Assembly: GCA_029717555.1 (NCBI GenBank)
Contig: JAMDHS010000001.1
Coordinates: 310,001 to 374,000 of the forward strand
Direction of reading: 5' to 3'
Origin: Peribolospora baueri
Taxonomy: Eukaryota > Basidiomycota > Peribolosporomycetes > Peribolosporales > Peribolosporaceae
DNA: 64,000 nt
The notes beneath the pieces are model-generated. The model worked only from the letters and a program-made list of their open reading frames with translations. It had not been told where the DNA came from and did not search any database. A program made the position numbers and the translations under genes. How positions within the stretch are numbered: the first letter of the stretch is position 1; every line of letters begins with the position of its first letter. Below are positions 53,893 to 64,000 of the stretch, piece by piece.

Positions 53893-55983
53893 ATGGCCGT
53901 CGTCACCGGCCTCACCGTCGGCCAGGTGGCCACCGTCATCAACGCCTGCATCACCTTCGTTCACACCTCCCTCGGCCTCGCCGCCGTCGTCCTCCTCGTC
54001 CTCCTCATGAACAACACCGACTCGGCCATCGCATAAGGCCTCCCAGATGTGGCACTCGTCTTGCTGGCCCACCATCCTCCGCACCGACACTGCCGGCTTC
54101 GACCCCGCCCCTTGCCCTGGCACCAACGGCAACCCCAACACCTCCATCGTCCCCGCCTCGCTCGTCCACCAGTTCTCCACCACCCCCTACGGCCCCTTCA
54201 CCATGCAGTTTCGCCAGTTCTTCACCACCTCCAACGCCCGCTACGACAACAACAGACCCTACGTCAACGGCAAGATGTCCATCTCCGACTCGCTCGTCCT
54301 CCGCGACGGCGTCTTCGCCGCCGAAGGCGTCATCGTCGACCTCTCCGACAACGTCGGCGTAGGCCTCTGGAACCACTCGCTCCCCTCGCTCGACAGAGGC
54401 GGCTCCCGGGTCCCACGACCTCCTCTTTCTCGAACCTCAAACCTCGTGTGTCAACACCAACCTCACCCTCGACTGGACCCTCGGCGAGTCCGGCACCATC
54501 GACTCCGGCTTTGGAAACAGCTCGGCCCTTCTCCTCACCGACCACGGCGGCTTCGTCAACCTGTCCCATACCTACCCGTCATCAACAGGGACGGCCAGCA
54601 TCTCGACCTCTACTCGCACGCCTACGCCAAGCTGCGTGGACCAACATGAACGCCCTCCTCACCCTCAACATCACACGCAACCAGTCCCGCATCGGCCGCA
54701 GCTTCCCCGTCGGCAGTCTCACCGCCGTGCCCAACCCCGGAATCATGCAATACTACACCCTCGGCGAATTCTTGGCCGGCAACATTTCGGTCAACAGCGC
54801 CATCAGCGCGACCAGCCTGGACACCTTGTGTCGAGTCTTCGGCAACGGCGACATGGTCAACCTCACCAACGTCGCCGTCTACTGCTCCCTCTTCATGGGC
54901 CCCGCTCAGCCGGCCCAAGGCGGCGATCCGAGAGTCGTCCAAGCGTACACCCCTTGGACTCAGAGCTTGTATGCCTGCGTGAGCGCCGTTCAGGCTCGCT
55001 TGCAAACGGTCACCTTTGACTTTAACGGCACGGCCGACGTCGGCAGCCTCACGTTGGCCCGTCGAGACGTCGCCAACGCTCAGTCGACGCTTTGGGCGAT
55101 GGAGAACGTCAACACGACGATCGGATCGCTGAACCCCTATTGGGGCGTCGTCACCGACGATCAGCAAAACGACCCCTCCCTCTCGACATGGCGCGCCGAC
55201 GTCTTCACCCTCCCCTCTGGCCAAATCGACGCGACCTCGCTCCCCGCCATCGGTGACGGCTCGGCGAACACCATGTTCAATCTGGCCTGGGCCACCCTCG
55301 TACAGGGCAGCACCGTCGGCCAGACGATCGACTATAGAGGCCAGAACAATTTTGCGCTGCTCCATCGTTGGCAGTCGTACATGAGCCACGATCCCGTGCA
55401 CGGCCCGGAGACGATCAGCAACCGGATCTGGGCCGACATAGTGGCCAACAACCTGGTCGGTACGAGCTCTGCCTCGACGGCCCTCGTGTCGCGCAATCGC
55501 CCCTCGGTCAAGTTTAACTACCTCTACGGCATCCCCCGCCTTTTTGCTCCTTTGTGTCTGGCTCCCCATCTTCCTCTTTGCTCTATTTGCTCTCGCCATG
55601 CGCTCCGCCCCACCATCTCCGCAGTCTCATCAACGACACGTCGGTCGGACGCATCGTCGTCGGCGATTCCTCGCTGCGCGTTCTCGTCTGTAGCGCCGCC
55701 TTTGGCTCGCCGGAAACAAGCAGCCTGGTCCCGCTTCCTGCGCTGACCGTTAGTTCCGCCGGTCTCGACACGAAGCGCTGGGCCAGCAGATCGGGGCGAA
55801 AGCCCATCGGCTTTTCCCTCCCCTTCGTTTCCTCCACACGCTCCCGCTCAGACGGCCGACCTCGCACCAGGCTCTCCCACGTCCTCTCTGACCTCGTCCG
55901 TCAACCTCCAGCGCCCACTGTGCCATACCAGACGCCCGACGTTCCGCTCTCTTCGTCCCATCTTCTCCATACTGGTCATTAAG
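53893..55983 (+). pseudogene. membrane glycoprotein gene broken by about six frameshifts
   Basis: A consistent protein can be followed across three frames: an N-terminal span (TFVHTSLGLAAVVLLVLLMN), a large ectodomain with many N-glycosylation sites (MWHSSCWPTILRTDTAGFDP; WTNMNALLTLNITRNQ; NAISATSLDTLCR-like) and a C-terminal span AFLLLCVWLPIFLFALFALA followed by LINDTSVGRIVVGDSSLRV. One-base shifts are needed near 54035 (extra T), 54415 (extra G in GGG), 54578 (missing C), 54632, 55533 (extra C in a C run) and 55620. No GT-AG intron explains the first five; an 80-nt intron could replace the last two. Family members of this layout exist in fungi, function unknown. Homopolymer sites leave sequencing error as a live alternative to true decay. 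Confidence 0.65.
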
Positions 55984-56183
55984 GCCGTGCGCTCCACATA
56001 CCCATGTCGACCACCTCCGTCCTTCGTTACCCTTCTGCTTCTTCCGGTCTTGAAGAGAATCAGCAAGCCTTTCACTGCGATTCTTAGCGTACGTTGTATA
56101 TATTGTAATGACTCTGCGCCGAACTTTGCTTTGCCTCCACACCTCTTTTCGTCTCTCCCTTTCTCTCTCTCTCTCTCTCTCTC

Positions 56184-56253
<70 letters not shown>

Positions 56254-56703
56254 TATCTCGACGACGACAGGCGATGCGACGTGTCTCCCATCGAATCGCA
56301 CCTGTGACCCATCGGTCGACTTGAGGGAGAGATGCGGGCCGACTCGACTCGCCTTTCCTTTGCTTTTGTCTCAGGTCAACGTTCTCTCCTATCTAAAACT
56401 CGAGTTTTCGAGACCGTCTTCCCATGCACTAATTCGTTCCAACAAGCTGTACGATCGATCGATCATCGACAAGGCCCCGGGCGTACGTCCGCGAATCGCA
56501 CCGGCACCCGGGGCGGTATTGCATTACGCCAAGGAGAAAGCTAAGCTACCTGAAGGCCTAGAAGAAGAAGAAGAAGAAGACGTCAAAAGAGGGTCCTTTG
56601 AATCGGTTTGGTTCGGTTCGGTTCAGGCGATGTGAGCTAGCGCAGCGAGCGGAATGGAGATGGGGATAGGGATGGGGATGGGTTCGCGCACGAAACCATT
56701 CCT
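55984..56703. other. convergent intergenic region with long (CT)n
   Basis: Contains the 90-nt CT tract, a GAAGAA patch and TTCGG repeats near 56600. No gene is supported. Confidence 0.4.
56162..56251. repeat. (CT)n dinucleotide tract, about 90 nt
   Basis: Almost pure CT, with one CCCTTT interruption near 56182-56188. Confidence 0.95.
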
Positions 56704-58210
56704 CTAAGGCGCCGCGAGGTTTGACGGCGGGGGAAGGATGTTCTCGCCTTCTGGAGTCTGGAGGGGTTGTGGGTGGTGGGTGGTGGGTGGTGGGTGGTGG
56801 TGGGTCGATGGCCGATGAAGGAAGGGAGGGAGCGATCGGGAAGTCAGCAGGAGGGTTAATGCTCCCCACGCCCACCGTACCATGGATGGGGCAAGGAAGT
56901 GAAGAGAAAAGGGCAAGGACGCACAACATAGCATCCGGAAATACCGCCGTCCACTCTAAAATCCGTTCCCGTGATGTAGCTGCTCTCGTCGCTGGCTAGG
57001 AACAACGTCGCTTTGGCTTGTTCGATCGCTTCGCCGAATCGACCCATCGGGACGTGCACGAGACGGCGCTCTTTCTTTTCGGCTGTGTCTAGAAAGTCCA
57101 TCAGGAGGGCTGACAACGAGCATGAACGGGAGACGACGTCAGTCCCATACAGGGCTGACATACACACGCCTTCGGCGGTGGACGATAATTCTCACGGGTG
57201 CGCAGTGGTCCTGGGCAGAGCGAGTTGAGCCGGATCCCCTCGCGAGCGTGGACCATGGCCAGCTCGCGCGTCATGGCGAGCACTGCGCCCTGAAAACGTT
57301 CGCGTGCGACAGCGAAGAGTGAGTGACACCGTCTGCCATCATTGGCCCTTTACGAAACGAGCCTATATCGCTCGCTCACCTTGGAAGCGGTGTCTGCCAC
57401 GGCGGAGAGAGACAACGCGTCCAGTGTCAGCCGCACCCGCCAAATAAACCGTCCAGAACGGATGCGATCGCAATGCTCACAAGCGAGCTGAGGTGTCGCC
57501 GCTCCGAGCAGCGCGACGAACGAGGCCGTGTTGATGATGCTCCCGCCCGCTTTCAGCCTCCGTGACGGGTCAGCCTCGTTCTCGCGCATCGCGGCGATGC
57601 CGTACTTGCATCCCCACCATACGCCTTTCAGATTGATGTCCATCGTCAAATCCCTGGAGGGAATGCCAAACCCGGAGACGTAGTGGTTAACGGAGATAAA
57701 ATGGTCAACCCATTGAGATGACGCATCGAGCTGCTACTCGACGTGAGCGGGCCATCTCACCAAACCCCGTCTTCCGTGTTCAACGCGTTGTCGTCGGCGG
57801 GATGCATGATGCTGAGCCCAATACGAGGACCACATGTCAGCCACCTTCTCCGCATCGCTCGCACGCCAAAGTGCCAGCACTGACGACGCCGCGCCACGTA
57901 CGCACCCGGCGTTGTTAAACAAAACATCCAGCCGCCCAAACTCATCGACCGCGCGATCGATCATACCCTTCACCTCCTCCTCCTTAGCCACATCCACCAA
58001 GTGCGCGATGACTTTGCCCTCCGCCCTTTCCACGTTCGCCTCCTTGAGCTTGGCCTTGATAGTCTCCACGGCCCGCGTAGCAGCTTCCAGGTTCACGTCT
58101 GCACAGACGACGTTCGCGCCCTCGAGCGCAAACAGCATGGACGTCTCGAGACCGATGCCCGATGCCGCGCCCGTCACCACAGCCGTTTTGTGCGCCAGTC
58201 GACCCGGCAT
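56704..58210 (-). CDS. short-chain dehydrogenase/reductase (classical SDR)
   Basis: Seven exons, 58210-57906, 57811-57761, 57653-57481, 57393-57380, 57289-57196, 57109-56928 and 56757-56704, close to 290 aa. Classical SDR signatures appear in order: TGAASGIG (cofactor loop), ADV after beta-2 (suggesting NAD preference), [18 protein letters not shown] with the active-site Ser, YTASK with catalytic Tyr and Lys, and PGPLRTP. The C-terminus has [17 protein letters not shown] and [17 protein letters not shown]. Exon 4 is only 14 nt and an intron splits the catalytic Tyr codon. The substrate is unknown. A GTGG-type repeat (56763-56808) lies inside the last intron. Confidence 0.9.
56763..56808. repeat. 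(GGTGGGT)n repeat
   Basis: G/T-rich heptamer repeats in the last intron of the SDR gene; on the plus strand this could form a G-quadruplex. Confidence 0.75.
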
Positions 58211-58379
58211 GGTAAGCACTGCAGACGACGAAGGGAGAAGGATGAGAAGTGAGCACATGCGGGTCACTTCCAAGTAAAATATGAATGCAGTGGCTGATAA
58301 TGCAAGTAGAAAGCAACGCCTGTCCCCTTTGCCAAGACTTTCGAGTTGGGGCACGCTGCATCTCCCGAATCGCGGACGC

Positions 58380-58974
58380 TCACTCACTCATCAAGTCCAG
58401 CTTGCCTTCCAACTCCAAAAGGCCCACTTCCGCGCGGATTTTGTTCACCTGTCGAGGAGTACGTCGACCGCGCGGTAGAGGGTGGATGGGTGAAAGGAGA
58501 GCATCGAATGACGGCACGTGAGCTTCCGCAACAACTCCAAGCTCATTCGCAGTCCCTGCCGGCCCTCGCTTCGCACGATCGCTCAACGACAACGATCCGA
58601 CGAGTTCTGTCTCCCATGCGCGCACGCACCTTGGCCTGCTCCAGCTGCGTCTCCAGTTCGAGCCTCTTCATCCTCGCCTCATGCTCCTCCTGCCGGATCC
58701 TGAGCTCCATTTCGAGTCTATCGTTGTTGATCTTCTGCATGCGCAGGCTCTCCTCCCTCCATGAGCTCTCCATATGAGACGAAGACGGAGGGGGAACGGT
58801 GCCGGCCATCCCCGGGCCATCGTCGGACGAGTAGGGAGGAGGTTGGGACGCCGTCGAGGTGGACGACGTCGTGTCCGTCGAAGGGCGCGCTTGGTGCGAC
58901 GTCGCGGGCGCCGCGCCAGTAGCCTGCTGGTCCTCCGACACCTCGCCGTCAGTCCTCGAGTCCGCGTTGTCCAT
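58380..58974 (-). CDS. small coiled-coil protein
   Basis: Exons 58974-58630 and 58448-58380 join in phase to 137 aa. The first 65 residues are disordered (Ser/Thr/Pro-rich, with QPPPYSSDDGPG). A single strong helix follows: SWREESLRMQKINNDRLEME and EEHEARMKRLELETQLEQAK, continuing VNKIRAEVGLLELEGKLDL, a coiled coil by heptad pattern. The stop directly follows a GTGAGT-like string (58383), so an additional 3' exon cannot be excluded. The family is not recognised. It lies 170 bp upstream of the SDR gene on the same strand. Confidence 0.6.
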
Positions 58975-59187
58975 GTGGGTAGGTTAAAAAGAGGGTATAT
59001 AGGTCTGCCAAGTTGTACGTGGGGAGAATACACGTCGTGGTCGGTTGTCGATCGTAGACGGCTTCGCTGAGAAGCTTTCGCCCGTGCCCTTCCGCAGCAC
59101 CGCTCGGACCACCACGCGAACCGAACCGTTGGCGCTCAACTCTTCTCGCAGCGGTTAGGCAGGTGTACACGATTAGATGAAGATGCA

Positions 59188-62118
59188 CTAGAATACAGGC
59201 CACTCCACACGCCCCTCAGCATGCCCACACCCGACCTCATGACCTTCCTCCCACCTGTCTCCGACGTTGCCTCCCCACGCCTCCTCCTCGCCCAGCGGCT
59301 CCTTCCTCTCCGCGTTTTGCTTCCTTCGTCGGCGGTCCAACCGTGACGCGAACTCTCCATCCGGATCAGCTCCCCCGGCTTCCGAGCCACCAGCGACCTC
59401 ATCGCCACGAGCCTCCTCCCCTTCCTTCCCCTTCCCATTCTCCTCTTTGGCCCTCATAGCGCTCGCGAAATCCTCCCCAGCGGCGGCAGCGAGCTCTACG
59501 CCATCCAAGAAAACCTTGTCCCTATCCACGCCCTCGTTCCCGCAGTCCGGCACGGCACACATGACACACCGGCTCTCAAGCGCCTCATGAGCCAGCTCGT
59601 CGTTCCAAGCGCTCGGCGGGTGCAGGACGGGAATGACGTAGCCGAAGGGCGGATGCGTCGGATCAGGTAGGCAGTCCAGTGGTAGGTTCGGGAAATTGGA
59701 TGCCAGAGAACCGTGGTATGGTTGATAGGCCGATAGGGCGTCGAAGGGCAACGGGTTCGTCGCGAGGTACGCTTCTTGTTCCTGTGGAGTGGGGAAGCGA
59801 TACACCCGCACCTCTCGGGGCTTCGATTCTTTCGACGCGGACGCCTTACCCTTGCCCTTCGCGCTCCTGATGGCGTGCCCGTGACCGGAAGCCGCTGCGC
59901 TCTGCCATCGGCTCATCGACTTCTCCATACGTTCCCACGTGTCGACTTTTATCATTCCCACCTCCAGCACCCTCTTTATGCCCTCCTGCCAACCGGCCTC
60001 GAACCCCTGCTGCAGCTCCTCAGCAAGAGGTCGGATTGGGCCGAGACTCGACATGCTGCTTACCAAGTCGGTGCCATCTGCCTCGTCCCAGTCCATCTCC
60101 TGACCGGCGCCTGCGCTCGGAGTTCGATTGATGTCCTCCTGCCGTATGGCGCTCATGCCTAACGATGGTGAGCCGGGTCGAGTGCCGACGGGTGTCGTCG
60201 AAGTGAACGGCGTCACGGACGGTGTGTTGGGTAGAGTGGAGAACGGAGTGGTGACCGCGGTGCTGGGGGCTGAACTCCAAGGCGACAAGTACGCCGACGC
60301 CGACGGACTCTGGACGACGTCGATGTGGCCGACGCAGACGGACCGAAGGGTCGATGCAGAGGGTAGCACCAGGATCTGCGGAGGCAATGGATCGCCCGGA
60401 CCCGAGCCGGCCCTTCCGGTCGCCGCACTCGTCGCAGGTGTTCCGTGGAGGGACGAGCGAGATGCGCGACCTGCACGCTGGCGTGAGGATCCCCCCAGCA
60501 AGAAATGAGCTGATGACGCGTAGCCGGAACGACCGCGCCGTTTCCGGATCGGTTCCCCTGCAGGGTCACCCGGCGGACCCGGACTGCTGCCCGCCTCCTG
60601 TCCATCATGAGGCGTCCGTCGTGAACCGGCCTCATCACCGCTCCCTTCATCGGACCCCGAATCCTCTTCGCCGGCGTCAGCCTCTGCGACGTTCGGACTG
60701 GGTCGCGGGCTCGGCGGATGCGGTGGCGTAGCAACTTGCGATGAAAGAGCCGTTGCGGCAGCATTGGCTTTGGCCACTCCAATGCTGGCAATCATCTTGC
60801 CGAGCGTAGAGGCGTTCTCGACCTGCCGGTCTCGGCTACCCGTCTTGCCTAACACTCCGGTATGGTCCATTACCAGATGACGAAGCAACGAGTGCCTGCG
60901 CAGCAAGGCAGACAGATGCGAAGAGTTGACGACAGTCACCTTGTCCAGACGAACGAGGCTCGTCGAAATGTCCAGGAAACGCAAGCGCGGCAGAGCTCCC
61001 GGAGCTGAGAGACCGGTGAGGACGTCCCTGCTTGGCACTCGCAGCCTCATATGCGTGACATACCTGGCCACGGGAGCAGAGATGAGTCGCGGGATGCATT
61101 CGAACAGCTTGAAGAAGACGATTGGCTGAGCGAATGTCTTGGGGAGCGTCGAAGTGTAAGGGTTGAACTTGGCAAATGGGAGCGCTTTTGCTTCTGGGTG
61201 CGGCTGATGAATGTCTGAGGGCGGGTACGTTAACTGAGAAGGGGGTATGTCTTGAACGATGGACAGGTGGGTAAGGTTGGGTGAAACAGGCCAGCAAGAC
61301 AGTCGATCCAGCGCTGTGTCAAAGTAAGAGCCTGTGTGGAACGCCGTAGAAACTGGATCAGTTTGTGACAAATCTTTGGGGAAATGTGAGCAACCCACCT
61401 TTCAAGAAGACGTAATAGCTTCGGCGGTTCAAGTAAGGGTTGAAGTGGAGCACAAGTTTTCTCAGCTCTGGACGAGGCGTTGCAAACAAATCCTCCAGAT
61501 GCTCGGGAGCGAACAGAGGCCCAACATGAAGCCGAAGAGTGTTGAGTCGTGGGAAGGCCTCGAGCAAGCTGTGAACAAAGGATTCAAAGAGGGGTTAGGG
61601 AACAGCCCTGCGAATGAGAAGTTCCGGAGCCAGACTCACTTGACCATCAAGTTCGGATCGAGCTTCCGCGAGGTTATTTCAAAGCCCCTCACAAATTGCC
61701 TCTCCTGACGTCTTCGGAAGGTGTCCTCATCGTCGGACTGGTCGTCGATGGCGCGGTGCAGCCGAGCCGCGCCGGGAGCGAAGAGCACGCGTTCCCAAAG
61801 TTGCCTGAGCTCGGTTTCGCTGGTGACGGACAGGTACTCCCACAAATGCCTTCGATCGATGGAGTATCGGGACCGGGGCCCCAATGTCCGCATTAAGGCG
61901 AGAGCACCTTTGCGACGCAAGGGCGCAGGCATATTAAAGAGCACTAGATCCAGTAGCTCTGGTGGCAGTTTGGCGATGGGCGGCAAAGAAGGCTGGCCAT
62001 TCGGATCAGAGACGGTCACGGAAGGGTGGACAGCGGCTGAAAGAGACAGACACGCAAAATCGGCTGTCAGGGGCGTGTCAGGCTGGAGAGGAGGAGAAAG
62101 TGCGGCTGGGATGGCCAT
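59188..62118 (-). CDS. F-box-like protein with degenerate leucine-rich region
   Basis: Exons 62118-61640, 61568-61399 and 61331-59188 join in phase to 930 aa. The N-terminal LPPIAKLPPELLDLVLFNM at about residues 46-64 is an F-box-like start, typical of SCF ubiquitin-ligase adaptors. It is followed by leucine-rich segments (PRLNTLRLHVGPLF, PNLTHLSIVQDI, LPRLRFLDISTS) that fit degenerate LRRs. A long disordered acidic and Ser/Pro-rich region occupies residues about 380-620. The C-terminal part has YRFPTPQEQEAYLA and a CVMCAVPDCGNE cysteine cluster, which may bind metal. Target and partners are unknown. It is divergent from SMC3. Confidence 0.8.
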
Positions 62119-62726
62119 GGTGACGAGGGTGGTTCGCGGTGGTAGAGGATGGTGCGAGGAAAGGGGTCAATGCTATAAGGAGCGTAGAAGGTCACGTCAG
62201 GTCAATGTGACAATGGAGACAAAGGAAGGAGATGGAGGAAAAAGAGAAGGGCGAAGGGAGAAGGACGAAGGAAGGAGATGTCGGTTGTTCCAACTCGAAT
62301 ATAGGTTGCGGCCAAGGAATGTGAGGCTGGTCGCGTGAGTGCGCATGCGGGCTGCAAATGCGCTGGCGGCGCAGGCGTACGAACCACGAAAGCGCCTAGG
62401 AGACGTCCAAATGGAGGTAAAAAGCTATCAGCGAGATGGAATGCCCCTTGAAGAAACAAATGGTAGGGGCACCCAGGCCCTCTCGAGCTGCTCACGGCGA
62501 TGCGCACGACAATATGAGTTGGCGGACCTGATCTGATCGGAAGATGAAACACGAACCTGGCTCTTGTCGCTACGCCGGCCGCCTATGTCCGACATGTCCG
62601 AACGCCTCCGGTTTGGACGCGAGGCGCGTCTCGCGCCGCGTAAACTCGCGTTCCGTCTCGGCGCTCGACATCCGTTCCCCTTCTGCCTCGACGACGACCT
62701 CCAGAGGGCAACAGCTCTTCGCAGCC
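62119..62726. other. divergent promoter region, F-box-like / SMC3
   Basis: About 600 bp, GC-mixed, no gene seen. It should hold both promoters and the SMC3 5' leader. Confidence 0.4.
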
Positions 62727-63942
<1,216 letters not shown>

Positions 63943-64000
63943 GTGAGTTATCCATCAGCAGAGCTGGAAAATGCGACCGAATGCTAATCGAGGGCTGGAA

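Overview
The window is nuclear DNA of a GC-rich basidiomycete, most likely a red yeast or relative (Microbotryomycetes-like). The evidence is strong GC bias, dense short introns (about 50-150 nt, GTGAGT-type donors), very small exons, a homologue of the basidiomycete MP88 'macrofage activating glycoprotein', and basidiomycete-type rRNA remnants. Exon limits were read by eye from splice signals, reading phase and protein-family conservation. Where phases were checked the reading frames close exactly.

Left part (0-27.5 kb), compact housekeeping genes: an acidic unknown protein (+); a nucleoside hydrolase (-); an unusual protein kinase (+); a BMT5-type 25S rRNA methyltransferase (-); a Fun30/SMARCAD1 chromatin remodeler (-), divergent from a membrane-anchored cysteine synthase (+); glutaminyl-tRNA synthetase (-); the retromer subunit VPS26 (-), divergent from a small basic protein (+); and a WDR6/Trm734-type WD40 protein (-). 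Between GlnRS and VPS26 lies an AT-rich insert of mitochondrial origin (NUMT) carrying a cox1 exon and group I intron debris.

Middle part (27.5-50 kb), looser and repeat-rich: an intron-containing tRNA-Arg(UCG), a remnant of the 28S rRNA 3' end, a broken copy of a GH79 gene 3' end, a four-span membrane protein (-), a small coiled-coil protein (-), the MP88-like GPI mannoprotein (+), a SET-domain methyltransferase (+), a mitochondrial PP2C/pyruvate dehydrogenase phosphatase (+) and the intact secreted GH79 glycosidase (+). About 2.3 kb past the GH79 gene is a decayed, internally deleted 18S rRNA copy with a 187-bp insert. The GH79-derived repeat occurs twice in inverted orientation, 17 kb apart, and each copy is followed by rDNA debris. 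This suggests past rearrangement or rDNA dispersal.

Right part (50-64 kb): an unknown 236-aa protein (+), a secreted 12-cysteine protein (-), a membrane glycoprotein gene with about six frame breaks (+), a short-chain dehydrogenase with a 14-nt exon (-), a small coiled-coil protein (-), an F-box-like protein (-) and the 5' part of the cohesin gene SMC3 (+), which runs off the window.

No operon-like pathway cluster is visible. No CRISPR array, retrovirus-like element or complete transposon was seen. The most unusual content is organellar and ribosomal debris in accessory stretches, plus extreme microexons in conserved enzymes.
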